Shown: positions 43,703-52,158 of the stretch, in pieces | How positions within the stretch are numbered: the first letter of the stretch is position 1 | How the letters are laid out: each line of letters opens with the position of its first letter | Source: an uncultured Bacilli bacterium | GTDB taxonomy: Bacteria > Bacillota_I > Bacilli_A > RFN20 > CAG-449 | DNA: 56,487 bases | Direction of reading: 5' to 3' | Assembly: GCA_944332075.1 (NCBI GenBank) | Contig: CALVJL010000010.1 | Coordinates: forward strand, 1 to 56,487 | The notes under the pieces: model-generated | The model's input: the letters and a program-made list of their open reading frames with translations, nothing else | The model's database searches: none | Told to the model about the DNA's origin: nothing | Made by a program: the position numbers and the translations under genes

Positions 43703-44221
43703 CTATTTTTTCCTAATTAAAGCAACTAAAGAGATGACGAAGTAGATTGATGAAAGCACTAAAAGAATATAGCCGATTATATCTAAAATGATATCAAGTA
43801 CTCCACCGATACCTATTACCAAAATAATAATTGCAAAGATAATTGCAGGTATTTGATGAATTAATTCTTCAGACCAACTACTTTTAGCCATAATAATTCT
43901 AATTAAAGAAAAAATTAAAATTAATATGGAAATTATCCAAGTTAAAGCATCGTGCCAAAAAATTAAAATAATCCCGGAAATGATGGTTATTAATGCTCCC
44001 GCAAATTGGCTATAGGCTACAGGTGTGCGATAATGCAAATCTTTAATTGACTGTATAAATGCTGGCAAAGTAAAAGCGATAATTAAAACTCCGATAATGA
44101 TAAAAACGATATTTGCTAGAATTTCACCGCTTAATAAAACAAATAATAAGCCAACTATAATACCGATTAAAGAAATTGTTAAACCGGTTATTCTAAATTG
44201 CCTTTGATTTGATTCATTCAT
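43703..44221 (-). CDS. HdeD/DUF308-family membrane protein
   Basis: The 172-residue protein has six hydrophobic helices and a basic C-terminus (ALIRKK), the HdeD-like (DUF308) layout; these are small membrane proteins, some tied to acid stress. I place the start at 44221 since AAAGGAG lies 8 nt upstream; an ATG 51 nt earlier has no site and adds a polar stretch. It is co-directional and directly adjacent to the metal exporter, so the pair probably forms an operon. Exact role unknown. Confidence 0.78.
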   Translation of the reverse strand: MNESNQRQFRITGLTISLIGIIVGLLFVLLSGEILANIVFIIIGVLIIAFTLPAFIQSIKDLHYRTPVAYSQFAGALITIISGIILIFWHDALTWIISILILIFSLIRIIMAKSSWSEELIHQIPAIIFAIIILVIGIGGVLDIILDIIGYILLVLSSIYFVISLVALIRKK

Positions 44222-44333
44222 TTGCTTTTCTCCTTTGCTAATTATTATATAATTAGGATTTTGATAATTCAAATAATAAAAATGTGATTATTATTCACAT
44301 GTGTAGTAAAATAACAAGGCGAGGTGATTTAAC

Positions 44334-47183
44334 GTGGAAAAAGATCAAATCATTATTAAGGGAGCTAGAGAAAATAATTTAAAAAATATTGATTTGACGC
44401 TCCCAAAAAATAAATTAATCGTATTTACTGGTGTCTCTGGTTCGGGAAAATCCACCTTAGCATTTGATACCATTTATGCTGAAGGACAAAGACGATATTT
44501 AGAATCTTTATCTAGTTATGCTAGACAATTTTTAGGTGGAAATGAAAAGCCTGACGTCGATTCGATTGAAGGACTTTCGCCTACTATTTCAATTGATCAA
44601 AAGACTACGTCGCATAACCCGCGTTCCACAGTTGGAACAGTTACAGAGATTTATGACTATCTTCGGGTTCTCTTTGCTCGTATTGGTGTTGCTTATTGCC
44701 CAGAACATCATACAAAAATAGTTAAATTTACACCTAAACAAATCATTGATATCATTTTTAATAATCATCAATTAGGCGAAAAAATTAATATTCTTTCTCC
44801 TTTAGTAAAAAACGAAAAAGGTACTCATAAGGATACATTAGAAAAATTCTTTAAGCAGGGCTATTCACGTTTTAAAGTCGATGGAGAAACATATCGCTAT
44901 GAACAAATACCACCTCTAGAAAAAAATAAGAAACATTTTATTGATATTGTTATCGATAGAATTGTTCTTTCTGAAGAAAAGAAAACAAGAATTGCTGCAT
45001 CAATTGAAAATGCTTTGGAAGCATCTTCTGGATATGTAATTATTGAAGATCAAAACGGAAAAGAAAGCCTATATTCTGATAAAGCTTCGTGTCCGATATG
45101 CGGATTTAGTGTGCCACCTCTTGAACCGAGATTATTTTCTTTTAATAACCCTCTTGGAGCATGTCCAACTTGCGGTGGAATTGGTTTAAAAAGTGAAGTG
45201 GCTGAAGATTTACTAGTTCCAAATATGGATTTAACTCTTAATCAAGGTGCAATTGCCTTTTTAAAAGGCAGCATGCAAAATAATAATCTTGACTGGCAGC
45301 AATTTAAGTATGTTTGCCTTTATTATGGCATACCAATGGATGTTCCGTATCGTGAATTGACCCCAGAACAAAGAAAAATCTTGTTGCGCGGAAGCGGTGA
45401 TGATATTGAAATACCGGTTAAATTAAGCAGCGGTCATACTTCATATAAGCGCGGCTTTGAAGGTATTGCAAATAGAATTGAAAGATTATATCCGGAAACC
45501 GAATCTGAATTTAATAGAAGATGGTATCGCAGCTTTTTAAGAGACCACGAGTGCCCGACTTGTCACGGTGCTAGATTAAATGAAAAAGTTCTGTCTATCA
45601 GAATTGGCGGATTAAATATTAATGATGTATGTCAGCTACCACTTAATAAACTTTATAAATTTTTTGATGAATTGACATTGACTAAAGAAGAAGAGCAAAT
45701 CGCTTCACTAGTTTTAAAAGAAATTAAGAATAGAATTTCCTTCTTAATCGATGTTGGACTTGAATATTTAACGTTAGGAAGAATTGCTACGACATTATCT
45801 GGCGGCGAAGCTCAAAGAATTCGTTTAGCTACTCAAATTGGTTCGCGGTTAACAGGTGTTTTATATGTTCTCGATGAACCATCAATTGGTTTACATCAAA
45901 AAGATAATGACCGTTTAATTTCTTCTTTGAAAAAAATGCGCGATTTAGGTAATACCTTAATTGTTGTTGAACACGATGAAGATACAATGCTTGCAAGCGA
46001 CTACTTAGTTGACATTGGGCCTGGCGCTGGTGTGCACGGAGGCAGAGTTGTAGCAGCCGGTACGGTTGAAGAAGTGATGAAAAATGAAAATTCTTTGACC
46101 GGGCAATATTTATCCGGCAAGAAATTTATTCCTTATTCGCCATATAGAAATAAAGGTAATGGACACTTTTTAGAAGTAATCGGTGCAGAATGCAATAATT
46201 TAAAGAAGATTAATGTCAAAATTCCTCTAGGTAGCTTTACTTGCGTAACTGGAGTATCAGGATCTGGTAAATCTACGTTGGTGAACGAGGTAATTTATAA
46301 AAATGTTTATAATAAATTATTCCGCGGTAAAGAAAATGCGGGAAAAGTAAAAGAAATTAAAGGTATTGAGTATATTGATAAAGTTATTAATATTTCTCAA
46401 GATCCGATTGGAAAAACTCCGCGTAGTAATCCAGCAACTTATATTGGTGTCTTTGATGATATCCGCGACTTATTTGCTTCGACTGTCGAAGCTCGGGCAC
46501 GCGGCTATACCAAGGGTAGATTCTCTTTTAATGTCAAAGGCGGCAGATGTGAAGCTTGTGAAGGAGACGGGGTTAAACGCATCAGTATGTCTTTCTTCCC
46601 AGATGTTTTTGTCGAATGCGAAGAATGCCACGGCAAACGTTATAATGATGAAACATTAGAGATTACTTATAAGGGTAAAAATATTTATGATGTTTTAGAG
46701 ATGACTTGTGAAGAAGCGAAGAACTTCTTTGAAAATATCCCCGCTGTTTACCGGAAGATTAAAACGCTTTGCGATGTCGGTTTAGGATATGTTAAACTCG
46801 GCCAATCTTCAACTACCCTTTCTGGCGGTGAATCTCAAAGAGTCAAATTAGCTGCTGAATTATCAAGAAGAGCTACCGGTAATACACTTTATATTCTTGA
46901 TGAACCGACTACCGGTTTACATATTGATGATGTTAGATGTTTACTCGATGTTTTGAAATCGTTTGTTGCAGGCGGCAACACTATATTGGTTATTGAACAT
47001 AACTTAGATTTAATTAAATGCGCAGATTATATTATTGATTTAGGACCTGATGGCGGAGAAAATGGTGGACAAGTTGTTGTTACAGGAACACCTGAAGAAG
47101 TCGCTAAATGTGAAAAATCTTATACCGGTATATATTTAAAGAAGATTCTTGAGCGCGATAAAAAGCGGATGAACTCAATTTAA
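44334..47183 (+). CDS. uvrA: UvrABC system protein A
   Basis: UvrA is the DNA-damage recognition ATPase of nucleotide excision repair. The 949-residue protein has two ABC modules with P-loops GVSGSGKST near residues 34 and 640, two signatures (LSGGEAQR and LSGGESQR) and zinc sites CPICGF/CPTCGG and CEACEGDG/CEECHGK. It begins with GTG preceded by GAGGTGAT. It lies divergent from the HdeD-like gene and 46 nt before hprK. Neither uvrB nor uvrC is in the window. Standard length. Confidence 0.98.
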   Translation: MEKDQIIIKGARENNLKNIDLTLPKNKLIVFTGVSGSGKSTLAFDTIYAEGQRRYLESLSSYARQFLGGNEKPDVDSIEGLSPTISIDQKTTSHNPRSTVGTVTEIYDYLRVLFARIGVAYCPEHHTKIVKFTPKQIIDIIFNNHQLGEKINILSPLVKNEKGTHKDTLEKFFKQGYSRFKVDGETYRYEQIPPLEKNKKHFIDIVIDRIVLSEEKKTRIAASIENALEASSGYVIIEDQNGKESLYSDKASCPICGFSVPPLEPRLFSFNNPLGACPTCGGIGLKSEVAEDLLVPNMDLTLNQGAIAFLKGSMQNNNLDWQQFKYVCLYYGIPMDVPYRELTPEQRKILLRGSGDDIEIPVKLSSGHTSYKRGFEGIANRIERLYPETESEFNRRWYRSFLRDHECPTCHGARLNEKVLSIRIGGLNINDVCQLPLNKLYKFFDELTLTKEEEQIASLVLKEIKNRISFLIDVGLEYLTLGRIATTLSGGEAQRIRLATQIGSRLTGVLYVLDEPSIGLHQKDNDRLISSLKKMRDLGNTLIVVEHDEDTMLASDYLVDIGPGAGVHGGRVVAAGTVEEVMKNENSLTGQYLSGKKFIPYSPYRNKGNGHFLEVIGAECNNLKKINVKIPLGSFTCVTGVSGSGKSTLVNEVIYKNVYNKLFRGKENAGKVKEIKGIEYIDKVINISQDPIGKTPRSNPATYIGVFDDIRDLFASTVEARARGYTKGRFSFNVKGGRCEACEGDGVKRISMSFFPDVFVECEECHGKRYNDETLEITYKGKNIYDVLEMTCEEAKNFFENIPAVYRKIKTLCDVGLGYVKLGQSSTTLSGGESQRVKLAAELSRRATGNTLYILDEPTTGLHIDDVRCLLDVLKSFVAGGNTILVIEHNLDLIKCADYIIDLGPDGGENGGQVVVTGTPEEVAKCEKSYTGIYLKKILERDKKRMNSI

Positions 47184-47229
47184 TTGCAAGTGACTATTTA
47201 CTTTTGTATGATTTTAAAAAAGGAGGATT

Positions 47230-48162
47230 ATGACTAATAAGACTATTACTGTCGAAACTTATATTAATCATTTCGGATTAACAGTTCTTTGCGGATATGA
47301 AGAAATTTCTTCTAGAACTATTTCAGAAATGGCTACTAACCGTCCGGGTTTTGAACTCTGCGGCGTTTTTAAGTCGAGCGAACGTCATAGATTAGTTATC
47401 CTCGGTAACAGAGAAATTGAATATATTAATGATCATGATGAAAAACGGTTAAGAAAAGTCTATGAATTTTTAACATCTGAAGAATGCCCAGGTATTGTTA
47501 TCTGTTCATCACTTGAATGCCCAAAAGCTTTACTTGAAATCGCTAGAAAAAATCATTGTCCAGTTTTGTCTACTGGAATGCGGACTAGTGATTTAATTGT
47601 TCAGACATTTACTTATCTGCAGGAAGCTTTAGCCCCGACGACTAATTTACATGCTTCTTTGCTTGAAATATATTCAATGGGTGTTTTAATTCTCGGGGAA
47701 TCGGGAATTGGAAAATCTGAAACAACCTTGGAATTAATAAAAAAAGGTCATAAGCTAATTGCCGATGACCGCGTTGATATTACATTGATTAGAGGTAAAT
47801 TAATCGGAAGAGCTCCAGATTTATTAACCGGGGTGATGGAAGTAAGAGGTATTGGAATTATAGATATCGCTAAACTTTTCGGAATTAATTCTCTGAGTAA
47901 AGAAGAAAGAATTATGTATGCGATTAAATTAACGCCTTTTAAAAAGGAAAATGTTTATGACCGCTTAGGTAATTCAGTCCAATATTTAAATATCTTAGGC
48001 GTCAATGTTCCTTTATTGAATTTACCGGTTTCGGGTGCCCGTTCAATGGCAGAAATTATTGAAGTCGCCGTCACTAATCTTAAATTAAAAGATCAAGGTA
48101 TCGATTCAACTTTCGAATTTGAAAATAGAATGAATGAATTGTTACTTAAAAAGAAAGGGTAA
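47230..48162 (+). CDS. hprK: HPr kinase/phosphorylase
   Basis: HprK phosphorylates Ser46 of HPr or Crh when glycolytic intermediates are high and removes the phosphate by phosphorolysis, making PPi. The 310-residue protein has the P-loop GESGIGKSE at about residues 156-164, DDRVDI, and the family signature LTGVMEVRGIGIIDI near 200. AAAGGAGG precedes the ATG. It leads the conserved hprK-lgt-ppaX run. Its visible partner in the window, the HPr-like protein at 32.1 kb, keeps Ser46 but not His15. Confidence 0.97.
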   Translation: MTNKTITVETYINHFGLTVLCGYEEISSRTISEMATNRPGFELCGVFKSSERHRLVILGNREIEYINDHDEKRLRKVYEFLTSEECPGIVICSSLECPKALLEIARKNHCPVLSTGMRTSDLIVQTFTYLQEALAPTTNLHASLLEIYSMGVLILGESGIGKSETTLELIKKGHKLIADDRVDITLIRGKLIGRAPDLLTGVMEVRGIGIIDIAKLFGINSLSKEERIMYAIKLTPFKKENVYDRLGNSVQYLNILGVNVPLLNLPVSGARSMAEIIEVAVTNLKLKDQGIDSTFEFENRMNELLLKKKG

Positions 48163-48164
48163 TT

Positions 48165-49250
48165 ATGAATAGCTTGTTTTTTATTCCGTCTGGAATTTAT
48201 ATTGGTAACTTACATATTGCCTTTTATGCGATTTGTATTATTGTTGGTGCGATTGTTGCCTATAAGTTATCGCAGCATTTTTTAAAGAAAAAAGGATTTG
48301 ATCCTGAGGCAATAGAAAATCTTTTCTATATCGCTTTTCCTTGCGGAATTGTCGGCGCGCGTATTTGGTATGTTATCGCTCAGTGGAGTGCAGAATTCGC
48401 ATCTAGACCATGGTATAAAGTATTCTTTATTTGGGAAGGCGGATTAGCTATTCAAGGCGGAGTTATCGCTGGAGTTGTTGCCGGGGTCATCTTTATGATT
48501 AAAAGAAGACCGAATATTCCGGTTTTACTAGCGGCAGACTGCATCGTTCCGACTATCTTGATCGCCCAAGCCATTGGTCGGTGGGGCAATTTCTTTAATC
48601 AAGAAGTTTATGGTTTCTGCGTCGATAGCAAATATTGGTCATGGTTACCTAATTTTATTCAAGATCGTTTGACCATTCAAATTAATAAAACTGGAACGGC
48701 TTGGGAAACTGTAGGTGATAGTTATAAATATCTATGCGAAGGTGGTCCTAATGAAATGGTGTTACCACTTTTCTTAATTGAAGGAATTATTAATGTCGCA
48801 GGATTCTTTATAATTACTTATGGTATACCGGCTTTATTTAAGTTCTTATCAAAGAAGACACATAATGTTTTACATTTAGCTAATGGTGATTTAGCTTTCT
48901 CATATCTTATTTGGTACGGAATAGTTAGAGCTATTCTCGAGCCGATGCGAAATAATAGTTATATAATGGGTGACTATACTTCAGTTATAATGTCTATTGT
49001 TTTTGTTGTTGTCGGTGTTGCCGGGATTGTCTTATGCCATATTTACGAAAAGTATCTTAAAAAGAAACAGCCTATTCTATCAACAAATGTTATCGAGGGA
49101 ACAGAGGCTAGCAAAGAATCGCTTAATGTTGCCGATTTAGCCAATGCTGAAAAAGAACAAGAAGAAACCTTAGAAAATAAAGAACCTAATTTAAAAGAAA
49201 ATAAAGGTGAAGAAGATAAGACAAATGAAAAAGGAGATCAAAATGATTAA
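48165..49250 (+). CDS. lgt: Prolipoprotein diacylglyceryl transferase
   Basis: Lgt attaches diacylglycerol to the lipobox cysteine of secreted precursors. The 361-residue membrane protein has the GGLAIQGG block near residue 92 and GRWGNFFNQEVYG near 136, plus about seven helices. The C-terminal 60 residues are charged and rich in Glu, Lys and Asn, an extension beyond the usual 260-290 aa. It starts 3 nt after hprK. Five or more lipoproteins in the window need this enzyme. Confidence 0.95.
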   Translation: MNSLFFIPSGIYIGNLHIAFYAICIIVGAIVAYKLSQHFLKKKGFDPEAIENLFYIAFPCGIVGARIWYVIAQWSAEFASRPWYKVFFIWEGGLAIQGGVIAGVVAGVIFMIKRRPNIPVLLAADCIVPTILIAQAIGRWGNFFNQEVYGFCVDSKYWSWLPNFIQDRLTIQINKTGTAWETVGDSYKYLCEGGPNEMVLPLFLIEGIINVAGFFIITYGIPALFKFLSKKTHNVLHLANGDLAFSYLIWYGIVRAILEPMRNNSYIMGDYTSVIMSIVFVVVGVAGIVLCHIYEKYLKKKQPILSTNVIEGTEASKESLNVADLANAEKEQEETLENKEPNLKENKGEEDKTNEKGDQND

Positions 49251-49890
49251 AGCAATTGTTTTTGATCTTGATGGGACTTTAGTTGATACAGATGAACTAG
49301 TAAAAAAATCATATACTCATCTTTTTAAAATTTATCGGAATGATTTTAATTTAACTGATGATGTTTTAAATTCTTTTCTTGGACCAACATTGAAAGAAAT
49401 GTTTCCGAAATACTTTAAAGAAGATTTTGATATATTGGAAAAAGCTTATCATGAATATGCTTATGCTCATACTAAAGAATTTGCATATCTATATCCATAT
49501 GCTGAAGATGTGATAAAAGAATTAAAAAGACGCGGGTATAAAATAGGATTAGTTACATCTAGATTAAAAGAGTCGTTAATTCAAATGGTTGAGACTTTAA
49601 ATATTAAAAATCTCTTTGATGCTTTTATTTCTCTTGATGATGTTTCCAAAGCCAAACCTAGCGGTGAAGGCATAATCAAAATTTGTAAAATATTTAATAT
49701 AGAACCAGAAGAATGCTTTTATTTAGGTGATAATTTAACTGATTATTTAGCTGCTGAAGATGCGCATGCTCAAGGCGGATTAGTTACGTATGTTAACCGC
49801 GATTTAAAAAATTATCCGATAAAAATTAAAATATCTTCCTTTCTTGATTTATTAAATTTATTTCCGGGGGTGGACAATGAAAAAGATTGA
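49243..49890 (+). CDS. ppaX: HAD-family phosphatase, probable pyrophosphatase PpaX
   Basis: The 215-residue HAD phosphatase has the nucleophile motif DLDGTLVDTDE near residue 8, the VTSR block, and the GDNLTDYLAA acidic motif. I take the start at 49243, since AAAGGAG is 6 nt upstream; earlier in-frame ATGs lack a site. In B. subtilis ppaX lies in the hprK-lgt operon and hydrolyses the PPi made when HprK dephosphorylates P-Ser-HPr. The same order here supports that role; a phosphoglycolate phosphatase is the alternative. It overlaps lgt by 8 nt and trxB by 14 nt. Confidence 0.82.
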   Translation: MIKAIVFDLDGTLVDTDELVKKSYTHLFKIYRNDFNLTDDVLNSFLGPTLKEMFPKYFKEDFDILEKAYHEYAYAHTKEFAYLYPYAEDVIKELKRRGYKIGLVTSRLKESLIQMVETLNIKNLFDAFISLDDVSKAKPSGEGIIKICKIFNIEPEECFYLGDNLTDYLAAEDAHAQGGLVTYVNRDLKNYPIKIKISSFLDLLNLFPGVDNEKD

Positions 49891-50794
49891 TGTAGTTATT
49901 TTAGGCGCTGGACCAGCGGGTGTTACTTGCGCGATATATCTAAAAAGAGCAAATATTGATTTTGTTCTTATTGAAAAAGGTTCAGTTGGCGGAAAAGTTA
50001 ATTTGACAGCTGATGTGGATAACTATCCTCCATTTAAGCATATTTCCGGTGTTGATTTCGCTTTTGCTCTATACGAAGATCTTTTACATAATCAAATTGA
50101 TGTTCAGTTTGAAGAAGCAAAAGAAGTAAAAAGAGAAAATGATGATTTTATCGTTACTACTGATAACGAAACATATCAATGTAAAACGGTTTTTTTCGCT
50201 TTAGGAACTAAGGATTTGCATCTTAATGTTCTTAATGAAGAAAAGTTTTTACATAAAGGAATATCTAATTGCGCGATTTGCGATGGAAACCTTTTTAAAG
50301 GACAGCCGATGGCCGTTGTCGGAGGCGGGAATTCTGCTTTAGAAGAAACCTTATATCTTTCTAAAATTACCGACAAAATTTATTTAATTCATCGGAGAAA
50401 TGAATTTAGAGGATCAGCTCAATATGTTTCAATGGTCAAAAGTGATCCGCATGTCGAAATACTTACTCCATATGTTATAAAAGAATGCCATGGCGAAGAA
50501 AAACTTTCATCTCTTATTGTTGAAAATCTCGAGACAAAAGAATTAAAAACTTTAAATGTCGCGGCATTATTTGAATATGTCGGAGCTAAACCTGCTACGG
50601 ATATTATTTCTTTTAAAGAAGTTTTAAATGAAAAAGGATACGTTAAGGTTAAGATTGATATGTCAACTGATGTACCGGGATTTTTTGCTGGCGGCGATGT
50701 CACTGATAAAAAGCTACGTCAAATTGCCGTAGCTATCGGTGATGGTGCGAATGCTTCACAGTCCATAATTGATTATCTTAATTCTAGAAAGTGA
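49877..50794 (+). CDS. trxB: Thioredoxin reductase
   Basis: The 305-residue flavoenzyme reduces thioredoxin with NADPH. FAD-binding GAGPAGVTCA lies at the N-terminus, the redox pair Cys132-Cys135 is in CAICDG, and a second Rossmann motif GGGNSALEETLYL binds NADPH. The C-terminal FFAGGDVTDK block binds FAD. GGGGGTGG precedes the ATG. It is located between ppaX and whiA, and could feed the thioredoxin-like protein of the pfl cluster. Confidence 0.95.
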   Translation: MKKIDVVILGAGPAGVTCAIYLKRANIDFVLIEKGSVGGKVNLTADVDNYPPFKHISGVDFAFALYEDLLHNQIDVQFEEAKEVKRENDDFIVTTDNETYQCKTVFFALGTKDLHLNVLNEEKFLHKGISNCAICDGNLFKGQPMAVVGGGNSALEETLYLSKITDKIYLIHRRNEFRGSAQYVSMVKSDPHVEILTPYVIKECHGEEKLSSLIVENLETKELKTLNVAALFEYVGAKPATDIISFKEVLNEKGYVKVKIDMSTDVPGFFAGGDVTDKKLRQIAVAIGDGANASQSIIDYLNSRK

Positions 50795-50800
50795 TAATTT

Positions 50801-51763
50801 ATGATTCCTCAAGCAACAACTTTCACTCAATTAATTAAGGAAGAAATATGCGGTCGCGAGTATAGCGAAGAAGAATTAAAAGCGGTTCTTAGCGGATTTA
50901 TCAAGGCTAGCGGTGATATTTCTATTAGTATAGGCGGCATATCTTTATCGCTTCATAGCGAAAATTCTAAGATTGCAATGTTTTTATTTACGTCTTTTAA
51001 AAGGTTATATGATGTTACACCATCTTCTTCCTATTATCGAAAAATGAAACTTGATAAGGGTGTCATTTATTCTTTGAAAATTCAAGAAAAAGTTTTGGAT
51101 ATTTTAGAAGATTTAAAATTGATGAGCGATGGAATGTTTGTTTTCCCTAAATTATCGATTAATGATGAATTAGTGAGAAACTTTATTGAAGGCGTCTTTT
51201 TAGCTTCGGGATCAGTTAACTCCCCGTCTTCTCGTAACTATCATTTGCAGCTCGCTTTACCTAGCGAAGATGACGCTACCTCTCTTCTTCATGTCCTTCA
51301 AAAGTTTAAAAACAATCGTAAAATGGATTTTAAAATGATTGCTAGAAAGCAAAAGTTTATTCTTTATTTAAAAAGAGCGGAACAGATTGCAACATTTTTA
51401 TCAATTATTTATGCACATAACACATTATTGCAATTTGAAAATGAGAGAATCATGAAAGATTATTTGAATAATGATAATCGTATCCAAATTTGCTATAACG
51501 CGAATTATAAAAAAACATTAGAAAAAGCAAAAGCGCAGATTGAAGAAATAAATTATTTAAAAGAAACTCCATATTATTATCAACTTAGTGATAAAGAAAG
51601 ACTGCTTTGCGAAATAAGACTTGCTAATCAAGATGAATCATTGACTTCTCTTGCGGATATTATGGAAAAGGAATTCAAGATTGCTCTTTCAAAATCCGGA
51701 GTTAATCACCTTTTTAAAAAAATTCATGAAAAATATTTGGAGGCAAAAAATGGAGAGCGTTGA
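50801..51763 (+). CDS. whiA: DNA-binding protein WhiA
   Basis: The 320-residue protein has the WhiA layout: an N-terminal LAGLIDADG-like half (SGFIKASG, then EGVFLASGSVNSP near residues 130-142) and a C-terminal helix-turn-helix ending in SKSGVNHLFKKI. WhiA acts in sporulation-like septation or, in Firmicutes, cell division and chromosome segregation. Only a weak GTGAT lies before the ATG, 6 nt after trxB, so translation may be coupled. It overlaps the next gene by 14 nt. Confidence 0.92.
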   Translation: MIPQATTFTQLIKEEICGREYSEEELKAVLSGFIKASGDISISIGGISLSLHSENSKIAMFLFTSFKRLYDVTPSSSYYRKMKLDKGVIYSLKIQEKVLDILEDLKLMSDGMFVFPKLSINDELVRNFIEGVFLASGSVNSPSSRNYHLQLALPSEDDATSLLHVLQKFKNNRKMDFKMIARKQKFILYLKRAEQIATFLSIIYAHNTLLQFENERIMKDYLNNDNRIQICYNANYKKTLEKAKAQIEEINYLKETPYYYQLSDKERLLCEIRLANQDESLTSLADIMEKEFKIALSKSGVNHLFKKIHEKYLEAKNGER

Positions 51764-52001
51764 TATTTATTATCAGCTTGGAAAAAGAATTGCTTATCTA
51801 AGAAAGAAAAAAGGTTTGTCTGGATTAGATCTGGCTTTAAAAGCTGAGATAAACCGAAATTATTTAAATGATTTAGAAAATGGAAGACGCAATCCAACAT
51901 TAAAGATTTTGCGAAAGATTGCTATCGCTTTAGACATAGATTTATCAACCTTATTTTATAATATACGCGATTATCAACTTAGCTCTGAAAATATCGATTG
52001 A
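51750..52001 (+). CDS. Small XRE-family helix-turn-helix regulator
   Basis: The 83-residue protein is one HTH of the Cro/C1 type: GKRIAYLRKKKGLSGLDLA, then the recognition helix region EINRNYLNDLENGRRNPTLK. I place the start at 51750, where TTGGAGGC is 6 nt upstream and still inside whiA. A longer frame reads further into whiA but has no site. Position after whiA and before gapA makes it a candidate local regulator, without direct evidence. Confidence 0.85.
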   Translation: MESVDIYYQLGKRIAYLRKKKGLSGLDLALKAEINRNYLNDLENGRRNPTLKILRKIAIALDIDLSTLFYNIRDYQLSSENID

Positions 52002-52069
52002 AGATAAACATTCTTGGCTTGTGCCAATGACTTTAAAATATCATTTTTTACAATCGATATTTTTTTATT
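51988..52069 (+). terminator. Nested terminator that includes the XRE gene's last codons
   Basis: A 13-bp perfect outer stem (AAAATATCGATTG, 51988-52000, with CAATCGATATTTT, 52051-52063) closes around a 50-nt loop with an inner TTGGC/GCCAA hairpin. TTTTTT follows. The 5' arm overlaps the stop codon of the XRE gene. Confidence 0.7.
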
Positions 52070-52098
52070 GAAAGTGAAAACAAATACGCATTAACCCT

Positions 52099-52128
52099 TT
52101 GACAAAAACAAACAAATTTAACTATAAT
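52099..52128 (+). promoter_or_regulatory. gapA promoter with palindromic -10
   Basis: Consensus TTGACA (52099-52104) and TATAAT (52123-52128), 18 bp apart. The -10 lies within a perfect inverted repeat AACTATA-A-TATAGTT (52120-52134). Confidence 0.88.
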
Positions 52129-52158
52129 ATAGTTGCAAAAATAAGGAGGACATTTTGA

